From assembly GCA_004335635.1 (NCBI GenBank), contig QAXH01001279.1, positions 1 through 13,572 of the forward strand: a stretch of 13,572 nucleotides of DNA, written 5' to 3'. The notes beneath the pieces are model-generated. The model made no database searches, was not told the DNA's origin, and saw only the letters and a program-made list of their open reading frames with translations. Every line of letters begins with the position of its first letter. The first letter of the stretch is position 1. This DNA comes from Chloromonas sp. AAM2 (taxonomy: Eukaryota; Chlorophyta; Chlorophyceae; Chlamydomonadales; Chlamydomonadaceae). Made by a program: the position numbers and the translations under genes. Positions 1 to 8,131 of the stretch are shown here, one piece after another.

Positions 1-59
<59 letters not shown>
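1..59. repeat. (TGA)n trinucleotide microsatellite
   Basis: Nineteen uninterrupted TGA units run from the first base, so the array probably continues to the left of the window. No open coding context is visible on either side. Confidence 0.98.
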
Positions 60-126
60 TCCAACACACAATACCAAAGAAACAGAGCATAGAAGGCGCA
101 TGCAAAGCGTGTCAGTCCAAGCTAGT

Positions 127-181
127 CCATGAGAAGAGACTATGCGGGCCATGAGAAGAGTCCATGTAGTAAATGTAGTAA
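127..181. repeat. Short direct repeats, 22-bp and 9-bp periods
   Basis: The 12-mer ccatgagaagag occurs at 127-138 and again at 149-160 (period 22). It is followed by two tandem copies of atgtagtaa at 164-181. These are local slippage-type repeats with no coding signal. Confidence 0.8.
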
Positions 182-187
182 AGTAAA

Positions 188-487
188 AAAAAATGTGGTC
201 TTCAGACAATATGGAAATACCTGATCGCCATTGCCGATGCCAACAAGGTCTGCATATGGGCTAATAACACTCATGTCCAAAACATTAAGATCAATGGCAG
301 GTGGTACACGGCATCACAGGGCCAATTCTGGGACAGCAAATTAAGCCACAGGAACTACAGGGTCAAAAGACAAGCGGGTGTGAGAACCAATGTGACCAGC
401 CAGTACCTCAAACTCAGAAATGTACGTCGCCACAAGTGTTCACTACTGCTCAACTACTATAAAACACTGTTACCAAAACCTAATTAA
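188..487 (+). pseudogene. Open-frame remnant of a basic protein, possibly mobile-element derived
   Basis: One frame stays open for about 100 codons, from an in-frame stop at 179-181 to a TAA at 485-487, with no ATG inside. A possible splice acceptor (cttcag) lies at 200-205. The translation is unlike the simple-sequence shadows elsewhere: it contains KYLIAIADANKVCIW, then INGRWYTASQGQFWDSKLS, then a basic stretch with HRNYRVKRQAG and LKLRNVRRHK. The aromatic and Arg/Lys-rich composition, with an R-x-Y-R type segment, vaguely recalls the region after the first RuvC motif in TnpB/Fanzor-type proteins, but no catalytic residue can be identified. It could also be an exon of another gene or a coincidental open frame. 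The product name is therefore only a suggestion. Confidence 0.3.
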
Positions 488-506
488 TCCGTATTACTAC
501 ATCAGT

Positions 507-748
507 AAAAAAAAGAAGTTTGCCAGTTCTGGGACAGTTCCTATCAATACCACTAGAACCGGTGTTGGTGATGGGTGTTGTAGTTGCAAAGTGTGATTGG
601 GTATATTTTTGAGTTTGCAGACGCGCCACAGGTGTGTGTGTCTATCCCCCACGGGGTGAAGTGTGCTCCACACCCAAACGAAGAGTTCGTGTTGGTACAA
701 AAGCAACACACACACACACACACACACACTGGCAAACTTCTTTTTTTA
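507..748. repeat. Inverted repeat with 20-bp arms, MITE-like
   Basis: The left arm at 507-526 (A-tract, then gaagtttgccag) is matched by its reverse complement at 729-748 (ctggcaaacttc, then a T-tract). Only the outermost base of the 20 mismatches. The 202-base interior includes a (CA)n run just inside the right arm. A clear target-site duplication was not found. The size and A/T-ended arms would suit a small non-autonomous DNA transposon, but the arms could also be chance simple sequence plus a shared 12-mer. Confidence 0.5.
706..729. repeat. (AC)n dinucleotide microsatellite
   Basis: Twelve AC units sit immediately before the right arm of the inverted repeat. The several overlapping open frames here reading THTHTH or CVCVCV are translations of this tract and are not genes. 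Confidence 0.97.
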
Positions 749-920
749 TCTTTATTTTTTTATTATTATTACGTATCAGGAGTTCAGACGCGATGCATGC
801 ACAACAAAGGAAGGTCCCCCATTGCCCCATGATCCCCATGCCCCCCATGCCCCCCATGCTATGCGGTTACGATCCCGGTATGATGGCAACATGCGCGCGT
901 ATTCCTGACAGAAAAGAGGC
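749..920 (+). other. 5' flank and probable 5' UTR of the bL25m gene
   Basis: This stretch runs from an A/T-rich segment (749-780) into a C-rich one with repeated CCCCATG words near 827-858. An in-frame TGA at 906-908 lies 15 bases before the first ATG of the gene, so translation cannot start further upstream in this exon. No TATA box or other promoter element could be identified with confidence, and the transcription start cannot be placed. Confidence 0.4.
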
Positions 921-3900
921 ATGATGGCCAATATGCGTGCCGCGCTGCAGGTCGTGCTGCAGCGCGCATGCGCTCAGAACTTCGGAGCGACAGGGTTTTC
1001 ACCGCAAATAGATCGATGGGCGCTAGGATCGTTGTGGACGGCCGCATCGTCGATGCCGGCGCAAGCACTTCACCATAGCCGGACATTCAGCAGCAACTCA
1101 GTAACTGTGCAAGCAGGCCCCGTCATTCCTGAGCACTTGCTTCAGGAGCTGCAGCAAATTGGTGAGGCACATGGAAGCGCACATCGCTCTGCGCAAATCT
1201 TTTTTGCATCGCATGGAGTATGCGGGATTTGGCCAACCTGCGCATCCCCCATGCGCATGCATGTCTAGGCATGTCCGGGCATGGAGGCACACAGCCCAGC
1301 TGGTTTGGGAATCCATACTGTACTATGCGTGCCTGCGTTGTTGACAACGATCAGTTGTTTCCCTCCGCCTCGCCATGCATGCGCATGCACTACATGCATG
1401 TGATACCGTCGTGTCATGTCAATGTTGAGGCGGTCAGCCGTTCCATGACGGGTAATTCAGATGTCATAATCCACAGGCCAGCTCAAATGGTACAGGCAGG
1501 CATAAGCACGGTCCTTTTCATGTCGATAATGGTAGTTAGCTGTCATGAGATGCATTACCACCTAGCAATGTGACGTCAATCAGTGCATCATTCTGGCATT
1601 GATTTGCAGTTCCGACCTTGCTGTGCATCCGTACCAACCATCTAGCAATGGCGACCTGCCCCTGATTTGATTCATTTGCGTTCTGATCCTCTGCCATGTC
1701 ACACAGATTCGCATGTAAAAAAGTCTTCCAATCCCAACGGCATGGAGCGGTTACCGCTCTCTCTCGATCAGCTGCCTCAGCCTGTGCCAGAGCATGTAGT
1801 GGAACCAGGTGAGCACTGGCATGCAAATGCAGCTCGCATGGACCAGCCATGCCCAGTACTTCATAATCATAATCATAATCATTGGGAAGGGTCAGACAGA
1901 GTATCACTCAGTGACTGCATGGGTCATGTGTGTGAGCCTGCATCAGAGCATCCAATTTCAGCCATATACGCATGTCTGCGCATTTGTGGCAGCGTCAGCG
2001 GCGAAGACCCATAGACGATTGACTGCCAAAACAGCGGTCTTGAGACGTGGGAAAGCAACATCTGGCGCACCTGCCATAAGTCAGCCACTGAAGACACCGA
2101 ATAGAGCAGGACCGTGAATAGTAGCGGGATCAAACCGAGCACCCAACGCAATGCCTGCTGAAGTGCATGGTCTGCGGTATCCGTACACAGCTAGTACAAG
2201 CATCTTCCGGGGTGCAGCAACCCGATCGTACACCACATGTCACATGACGTGCACAGGTAGTTTGCATGCACAGCATGGGTCCATGCACACATCATTGTGG
2301 CATGTTCCATCAATGTGGCACCACGTAAGCCACATGAAACATTGTCACATGGACCGCTGCAGGGTTGCTGACCATGCACGTGCATGTGCGGGGCGTGTGC
2401 GGCTCAGTTGGGGCCAAGTGGCTGAGGCGGGTAAGGCATGGCATGGAGAATGGGGGAAAATGCAGGCCATGCATGGAACCTTCTCAATCAGCGTTAGCAC
2501 ATGCATGGGGATTCCAAGTCTGCGGCAGATGAGAGCTGTAGCGCGCACATCCCCTAGCCTATCATGTCGATGGGGAGGCGAGCCAGGTAGAGCATTGGCA
2601 GTGTGGAAGAGCAAAGGTCATGCATTGTTGAAGCGTGCTGCACATAGCTTATCCGGGTAATGCAGCTTGTCATGCGGCATGTTCATCCAGGCTGTAGCAA
2701 CACTCCGCAAGCGCCAGGTGCAGCCCTATGCAGCCCTATTAGGTGTGCGTGATTGGGATACACCATCTGCTGAACACATGAGCAGCACTGGCTTTGTGTT
2801 GGTTGTGATGATGACCACGTGATGTTGTGAACACATGATGACCACGTGATGTTGTGAGCACGTGATGACCATGCGATGTTAAGAGCACGTGGCGACCATG
2901 TGGTGTGCCTGTTACAGGCCGGACGCACACCCATCCGTGTCCGTTCCCTGTATCCCGGCAACAAAACCTTGCTCCTACACATGCCGACATCAGAGGCAGA
3001 GCGAATGGTAAGGCAGGGCTTGGCCGGAAGGGGAAGGCGGGTACTGATTATGGGCATGTCAGAGGCGATGGCATAACTGACATCAGAGGCGGAGCGTGTG
3101 GTAGTAAGAAGGCAAGGACCGCATGCCAAGGCAGTGCAGGGATGAGAGTGGGGCAGGTATCGATTGTCAGGGGCAACGCATGATTACCTCAGATACAGAG
3201 CGCATGCTGACAGTGGCGAGTGCATGGCGAGACAAGGCACGGGCGCATGGCAGGCCGTGGCATGCCGGGCCATCTCAGAGGCAGAGCACATGGCCACACT
3301 GGGCAAGGGCGAAAAAGAAGGGTGGGGCAGTTCAGAGGGCAGGAACGGAGGGCGGACACTGTAGTGCCAATCCCCATCTCATTTTGCGTCCACATGCACA
3401 GGTGAAGATGTATGGGCGATTTGGGTGTCAAGCACGTGTGGTGGCGTTACAAGTCGTTGACCCACGTGATGAGTCACGTGTGCTGGGGGTCATCAGATCC
3501 AAGGTAGGCTCCTGGCTGACGATGGCATCCATCCTCTTGTCAGGCACGGCTTGCCAGTGTTTGCGCTCAGTGCATGTGGGCCCGTCTGGGGTAATCTCTC
3601 TATGTAGCTCTATCGCTAGCTCTATCGCATATGTAGGGACGTCACCTACTTGATTTATGTACCTATCAACTGGCAGCTTCCATGCATTCTACCACAGCCA
3701 CCTGAAAAGCAACAAGTATGATATTGTTGGATTATGGAAGAATAAATTCTGCTCGTGTTCTCTGTGCGCTGCAGCCTCAAATGGTGCACATGGCTCCCAC
3801 GAAAAACGTGATTGAAAACGTGGACTTCCTGTACTGCCCACATGACAGAAACGTCAAGGTGAGCGAAAGCATGTGCATGTGGCAGGATGCACTGCGGTCC

Positions 3901-5443
3901 AATCATGACAGTGGCTTATGTTAACAGCGTTCAGTTGAACGAATAAACTCTCAAAGCAGCAGGCGTTGTGATTGGAAGCGTTTTAGCGCAGTACACGTGT
4001 GGGGATTACTACTTTGGGTTATGATTAGGGTGGTGCTTGGAAAGGTCAAGTGGACCTGATCTGAGGACCCTGGGGTCAACTAACAACTAACAACTGACAC
4101 TGGGGAATCAGGTTCATGCAGCGCTTGTACGTCGACAGCACCCCGACACATGCATGGTTGGTGGCTCGTGTCACGTGTCACGTGTGTACACGTGTGTACA
4201 TAAACACGTGGGTACATAACACGTGGTACATAACACGTGGGTACATAAACACGTGGGTACATAACACATGGGTACATGATGCAGGTGAACCTTCCTGTGG
4301 AGCAGGACATGTGTGTTCACGCACCTCGTGTTTGAAACGACTTTATCACGTGTTGCAGGTGAACCTCCCTGTGAAGCTCGTCAACGATGACGTGGCAGCG
4401 GGGATCAAGGCTGGCGGCTGGGTGCAAACCCTAAAGTGAGTGAGGGGGAGGGGGTGGAGGCCACAGCACATGCAGATCAGGAGCTACTCTGTACCAGAGT
4501 TTGGCTTCACAGGCCGACAATGCAACAAGGGCCATTGAAGTCACTTCACGACGTGCAGCTGGTCGTAAAATCGAGTTAACCCACCGAATCGTCAATTGTC
4601 TGTTTGCTGCGCCTTCAAGGGCTTCTTTTGCGCCGTCACCCCAACCAGCAGGCTTCTTGCTGTTGTTTAATGCTTCTGCCCAGGCGCACTGTTCAGTACC
4701 GGTGCCCGGGCAGCGCGCTGGTGCCCTGGGTGGAGCTGGACGTCAAGGGATTGGAGCTCGATCAGGTGGGCGCCACGTGGGTCAGTTTCACACGGTTTTT
4801 CCTAGCATACCAAGCTTTCTCCCAGCTTAACACAACAGTTGCAGCCTTGTCAAGGTCAAGGGGTTGTGACAGGCGTGTGGGATTTGACTCAGTGCGTGAC
4901 TGGTTGAGTACGTCTTGTGACAGGAAGGGGGGCTTTTTTTCGCTGTGTGACTGCCATGGGTTTGTTGAGCAGGGTTCCAGAGCAACGGGTGATGTTGCAC
5001 GTGCACGGCAGCATGTGATGCGCATCGGTCGTTGGGCAGACCATCGGCGGTTGCAGAGGCGATGGCATGGCGGGGAAGCAAGCAAGGCAGATCCTCGGCT
5101 GTTTGGAGGTGAAGGTGGTCGAGGAAGGAGTGGTCGACTTCCCAATTGTCTTCTGCAGGGTATTTTTACATTGATTACATCAGGGGGGCCCACATGCACC
5201 AGGCGCGAACGCTAGCAAGCCATGCAAGAGACGCGGATGGAACCGTCCTGACCAACCCTGAGCAACACAAGGGAACTGTCCGTCCAGCACAATTCAACGG
5301 TTACTGTGTGTATGTATTTCTGCCTCCTTTGCATGCAGGTCGTGCATGTGCACGACATGCCTGTGCCACCCCACATGGAACTGGCAGAGAATCAGCGTGG
5401 TGCTGTGGTGGTCCGATGCACCACAGAGACAGGCGAAAGCTAA
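921..5443 (+). CDS. bL25m: Mitochondrial large-subunit ribosomal protein bL25m (bL25/CTC family), nine exons
   Basis: bL25 binds 5S rRNA on the large ribosomal subunit; this version should act in the mitochondrion. Exons inferred from splice sites and phase: 921-1161, 1707-1808, 2408-2430, 2918-3007, 3402-3503, 3775-3858, 4359-4435, 4684-4765, 5339-5443. Together they give 906 nt and 301 residues with every junction in phase. Residues 1-56 are an Arg/Ala/Ser-rich presequence with no acidic residue except Asp31, ending R54-T-F|S-S, a classic R-x-F cleavage pattern. Residues 115-215 are the RNA-binding part: GAKWLRRAGRTPIRV, LYPGNKTLLL, SEAERMVKMYGRFG and NVIENVDFL. Residues 215-301 are the TL5/CTC-type beta domain: VNLPVKLVNDD, GIKAGGWVQTLKRTVQYRCP, PWVELDVKGLELDQ and VVHVHDMPVP. 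Donors are GTGAGB, GTAAGG, GTAGGC or GTGGGC; acceptors are all CAG. Start is the first ATG after an in-frame stop; ATGs at 924 and 933 are alternatives. Family assignment is from remembered motifs. Exon 3 is the least certain: an acceptor at 2361-2362 would give a 68-nt exon in the same phase. Confidence 0.88.
941..966 (+). promoter_or_regulatory. GC-rich hairpin 20 nt after the bL25m start codon
   Basis: A perfect 10-bp inverted repeat (CGCGCTGCAG and CTGCAGCGCG) is separated by a 6-base loop. It lies inside the coding sequence of the mitochondrial presequence, just downstream of three in-frame ATGs at 921, 924 and 933. In the mRNA it would form a strong stem. Stems placed slightly downstream of an AUG are known to favour initiation at that AUG; a role here is inference. 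Confidence 0.5.
1162..1706 (+). other. bL25m intron 1
   Basis: A 545-nt intron in phase 1, from donor GTGAGG to acceptor CACACAG. Its first half is crowded with CATG and GCATGC words (1245-1290 and 1370-1405). I see no further exon in it: the open frames present do not join in phase with the neighbouring exons. Confidence 0.75.
1809..2407 (+). other. bL25m intron 2, with a TCATAA microsatellite
   Basis: A 599-nt intron with donor GTGAGC. It contains 3.7 units of TCATAA at 1861-1882 and a long CATG-rich stretch at 2230-2400. An open frame at about 1993-2117, reading ASAAKTHRRLTAKTAVLRRG, follows a CAG and continues in phase from exon 2. It has no usable donor leading to exon 3, so it is treated as intron. 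Confidence 0.65.
2408..2430 (+). other. Candidate 23-nt microexon (exon 3) of bL25m
   Basis: Flanked by CTCAG before and GTAAGG after. It takes in phase 1 and leaves in phase 0, exactly what exons 2 and 4 need. With the split Val codon it reads V-G-A-K-W-L-R-R and joins A-G-R-T-P-I from exon 4. The result mirrors the bL25 N-terminal pattern in which G-x-A-x-R-L-R-R is followed by x-G-x-x-P. An alternative acceptor CTGCAG at 2357-2362 gives a 68-nt exon (2363-2430), adding 15 residues in the same frame. Confidence 0.7.
2810..2917. repeat. 27-bp minisatellite, four units, ending at a splice acceptor
   Basis: Units start at 2810, 2837, 2864 and 2891 and begin gatgaccacgtgatgttg. The first two are nearly identical, the third is diverged, and the fourth keeps only the first part (ggcgaccatgtgg). 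The fourth unit ends exactly on the CAG acceptor of bL25m exon 4. A nine-residue repeat seen in the opposite-strand translation is only this array. Confidence 0.9.
3008..3401 (+). other. bL25m intron 4, with copies of the exon 4 end
   Basis: A 394-nt intron with donor GTAAGG. It holds degraded copies of the sequence that spans the end of exon 4. The best is at 3079-3096 (17 of 18 bases against 2986-3003), followed by a GTAGTAAG that resembles a donor. Weaker copies lie near 3057, 3187 and 3269-3293, all built on tcagaggc-agagc. The intron is purine-rich on this strand. Confidence 0.7.
4169..4279. repeat. CACGTG-rich minisatellite in bL25m intron 6
   Basis: Tandem units of about 15-17 bases built on gtacataacacgtgg, preceded by shorter CACGTGT units. 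At least seven CACGTG palindromes fall within about 90 bases. CACGTG is the G-box/E-box core bound by bZIP and bHLH factors, but repeat expansion alone explains the density. Confidence 0.9.
4280..4303 (+). pseudogene. Duplicated acceptor and start of bL25m exon 7 (decoy)
   Basis: This 24-base segment matches the true exon 7 junction at 4354-4377 at 22 of 24 positions and includes an intact CAG acceptor. Splicing here would read V-N-L-P-V-E-Q and hit an in-frame TGA at 4333-4335, so it cannot give the normal protein. The offset between the copies is 74 bases. Confidence 0.85.
4766..5338 (+). other. bL25m intron 8
   Basis: A 573-nt intron with donor GTGGGC and acceptor TGCATGCAG. Apart from small repeats (gtcaaggtcaagg near 4848-4860, and ttgtgacagg words at about 4864 and 4916), no structure or additional exon stands out. 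The long open frame crossing exon 8 into this intron ends without a usable donor. Confidence 0.7.
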
Positions 5444-5463
5444 TGAACAGGCAATAGCATCCA

Positions 5464-5468
5464 TGTAA
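5464..5468 (+). terminator. TGTAA polyadenylation motif of bL25m
   Basis: TGTAA is the usual polyadenylation signal in volvocalean green algae. It lies 21 bases after the TAA stop, which would give an unusually short 3' UTR. Its placement still supports both the end of the gene and the lineage. Confidence 0.55.
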
Positions 5469-5515
5469 GACACTATCGTTCTGAAGAGGGATACGCTGTC
5501 CAAAGTACAGCCAAG

Positions 5516-5592
5516 ATGGTGTCATGATGGGAAGGGGTGACATCATGATGGCGCGTGGTGACATCATGCGCATGGTGGTTTCATGATCACCA
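5516..5592. repeat. Degenerate about 20-bp tandem repeat
   Basis: Four diverged units beginning ggtgtcatgatggg, ggtgacatcatgatgg, ggtgacatcatgcgc and ggtggtttcatgatc, spaced about 18-21 bases apart. No gene overlaps it. Confidence 0.7.
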
Positions 5593-5821
5593 CAGGGCAT
5601 GAACACGCTTTGAAAAACGTTGAGAGGCTAGGAAAAGTGCAGCAGAGCATGGTGGCTTGATGTACATCTTGTCTGACCTTGATAGCCTGCACTCTCCACA
5701 CCCGCGACCGCTTTGCTTGGCCCGGCTGCAACCTACATGCTGTAGTCCCTGCAACACAGCGTGTGTGGCAGCCTGCTCACCCTACGCGCCAGCGGTTTCT
5801 CTTGCATTGGGATATTTATGC

Positions 5822-5850
5822 CAGTAACTGTGCACGCAGGCCCCGTCATT
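5822..5850 (+). pseudogene. Stray copy of a piece of bL25m exon 1
   Basis: Twenty-nine bases match exon 1 positions 1099-1127 with a single mismatch, in the same orientation. In the exon 1 frame it reads V-T-V-H-A-G-P-V-I-Y and then stops at once. The flanks do not match clearly except for a nearby tgagc. It lies 4.7 kb from the source and 379 bases beyond the gene's stop codon. Confidence 0.85.
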
Positions 5851-6690
5851 TATTGAGCGTAATTGTCAGACACGTTGTGGCCCCTGCCTCTCAGACACGT
5901 GCCTGATGTCCAGAACATTCCAGCCCGTTTACAAGAAGGGGGTGCACACCATGAAGCACGTCCAACGCAAACATCGACTATTTGCGCAAATTGCAAAAAT
6001 ATCTTCTAGTAAGGGGGAATCTGGCCGTCAGCAAGGGGTGGCGAGACCCTTGTGGTCATCACCCCACAGAACACCTTCCGAAAGCATCGCATTGGCCATA
6101 GAAATGGAATGGATTGAAAGATTGTCAAAGTCAAGGTCAAGGTCAGCTAATGTGAAGTGAAAAGGCAACTTTTACAATGTCAACTGTTGATAGCGAATTC
6201 CAGTCATTTTAAGCGGCATGTCGTTCCAGTCAAGGGCATGCCGCACTCAAGCGATCGTCTGCAATGCAACTGGCATACCAAATAGTAACATATCCAGTCA
6301 ATCGATTGTCATGGGAGCTTGGAAACCCTCCAGCTTTACAGCCCTTGCCCTCGACGCCTTGACGGTACCTGCTCTGCAAGTGCACGGTGATCCATACAGA
6401 TTATTGGCGGATCCATCCATGATGCAGCAGGCTGTGCTAGTGCATGACGGTGCCTGACAGCGTAAGGCGGTGTTGTGACAGCCTCTGACAGCCTCTGATT
6501 GTACATGCCGGTGTGACGACAGGCTGCGCACAACATCATCGGAACTCACCGGTGGAAGCGCGCAGACTCTGCGGAGACTGCGGAGACGGCTCCTTGTGCG
6601 ACCGTGCCCTGCAACGCAAAAGTACCTTGATGAGCTGGGCATGGGGTTGGGCTTAACCACCCGGCCTCCTTACTTACGCCGAACAGCGTC

Positions 6691-6693
6691 CCC

Positions 6694-6726
<33 letters not shown>

Positions 6727-7160
6727 CTCTACCATGATGGGATATGTATCAATGCCCGGACCGATGCGCGAGGCCTCTGCTTCTCTGCAAGTGCCCTCCA
6801 AACCAGCCGAAGTCCTCCGGGGGGAGTGGTCCAATGGACCCACTCTCCTTCGGAAGTGGTCCAACAATGATCAATTGACCGAGATTACTGGCCAGACCGC
6901 ACAGGTCGGCACCCTGTTCCGCGCCCTGCTCTTTGGCCCCTGTTGCAGTTTGGCTGTCCCTGATCTCTGACGTTCCGCCCTGTTGCAGCCTGGCTGCCTC
7001 TTCCTGGACGGGACTGAAAAGGCCTCCTGGCCCTTCTTGCGTCCCTTTCTCTAGTCTTTGAACTTGACTTCGGCGGCTCTGTCCTGTTTTGCTTTGCCTT
7101 GCCTGCTTTCTTCCCTGCCTTCGTTTTGCTTGCTTGCTCAGGGTAGGCCAGGGCGGTGCC
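6691..7160. other. Pyrimidine-rich tract with (CTTT)n
   Basis: A (CTTT)n microsatellite at about 6692-6730 opens a region in which the + strand is strongly biased to C and T, especially 6985-7140. It contains a near repeat, cctgttgcagtttggctg followed about 40 bases later by cctgttgcagcctggctg, and agtggtccaa twice (6826 and 6856 area). On the minus strand the bias creates a Lys/Arg-rich open frame that I do not accept as a gene. It could be the end of a degenerate retroelement, but no diagnostic motif was seen. Confidence 0.5.
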
Positions 7161-8050
7161 CATCCCATTCCGTGTCCTCTGACGGCTTCCCTGGTGTAAA
7201 TACATAAATATACTGTTTAGGTCGGGAGTTCCCAACGCCTCGACCAACCTGACAGTGGCCAATCCCGACAAGCGCAGGCCTGAAGCAAGCAACCAAGGTC
7301 ATGCCAGGCCTGACTGTGCTAAACCTCGTTGACCAAGGACCAGGATGCAGTACCTGGGGCTTCAGTGGGAAAATTATACATTTTCTTTACACGGGACGAC
7401 ATAACTCGACCTTGGACTGAGACTGGATTGGAGTCTGGGAAAAGGGCGCCACAACATGATGTGCACAGGGAGGGCTGCCCACACGTCAACAAAAGCCCAC
7501 TTGAAATTCAGATCATACTGCAGCTTGACACGTACAATGTCCCACTGTGCGCCGTTCTGGTGCCTCTGATCTGTACCCCTCTTGCTACAGCCGCACGCCA
7601 GAATCATCATCACATATTCGCAGCCACACAAAACCAGCATTCACCCCTCGATCAGCGCAGTAGAAGAGCAAGATTCCTCAAATAAATTACACAGAACCGT
7701 AGTCCGCCAGTGGCGCAAGTGGTCTACTGAATCCAGGACTAGAGCATGGGGGTATCCCAGAAAAAGCCGCAACAGCACACGTCAATTCAAACGACCTGGC
7801 ACCATGAGCCGTGAGAGCTTCTGGGCACAGTGGAACAGGTCGTGCGACAGTCGCTAAGGCACCAACAAGCAATAGCAGCAGTACCAGTTCCATTTGTATG
7901 TTCGGGGGTTGCAGAATTGCCGAGGTGGTAGCCGACATACCAAGCTGTAGGCGTTCAAGCCACATGAGCGCTGGTGTGTGCAGTGAGGCCAGCAGCCTGT
8001 CCTAAGCAACTGTCTGACCCAGTTGCACGCCTTGCAGTCAGCCCTTTTTC
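7161..8050. other. Intergenic, no gene recognised
   Basis: No supportable exon or RNA gene was found. The word caggcctga is repeated at about 7276-7284 and 7306-7314. A TGTAA at 7194-7198 on the + strand is not preceded by a recognised gene. Several open frames of 60-120 codons are present but lack family signatures. Confidence 0.55.
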
Positions 8051-8131
8051 AGGACAGAACTCCTAACCTGGCAGTGCCTCATTTCTAGGACAGAACTTCT
8101 AAAATGGCAGTGCCTCAATTCTAGGACAAAT
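8051..8131. repeat. 36-bp tandem repeat, 2.25 copies
   Basis: Units start at 8051 and 8087, and a 9-base remnant starts at 8123. Each unit begins aggacagaac and carries ggcagtgcctca; the two full units differ at only a few positions. There is no protein or RNA-gene context. Confidence 0.93.

Larger units (their letters stand above)
5469..6690. other. Intergenic, no gene recognised
   Basis: Open frames here are short, on both strands, and do not assemble into a spliced product. Besides the tandem repeat at 5516-5592 and the exon 1 copy at 5822-5850, small GTCAAG repeats occur near 6127-6143 and a repeated cagcctctga at about 6479-6498. No RNA gene was recognised. Confidence 0.6.

Noticed and set aside
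1610..1706. Alternative acceptor TTGCAG for bL25m exon 2 at 1609
   Set aside because: In the phase required by exon 1 it meets a stop codon before the conserved exon 2 sequence.
1993..2117. Possible extra bL25m exon reading ASAAKTHRRLTAKTAVLRRG
   Set aside because: It enters in phase and looks like a ribosomal protein, but it ends in a TGA and the only nearby GT donor leaves a phase that does not fit exon 3.
2151..2660. Open frame of 169 codons on the plus strand
   Set aside because: It crosses the bL25m intron 2, exon 3 and intron 3 in the wrong frame, and its translation is dominated by CATG-derived His/Met/Cys.
6885..7292. Lys/Arg-rich open frame on the minus strand
   Set aside because: Its composition follows the purine bias of the strand, with no recognisable domain and no splice partner.
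7687..7893. 68-residue minus-strand frame starting MELVLLLLLVGALATV, resembling a signal peptide
   Set aside because: The hydrophobic run comes from CTG/TTG repeats. No conserved mature domain, neighbour or transcript signal supports a secreted protein.
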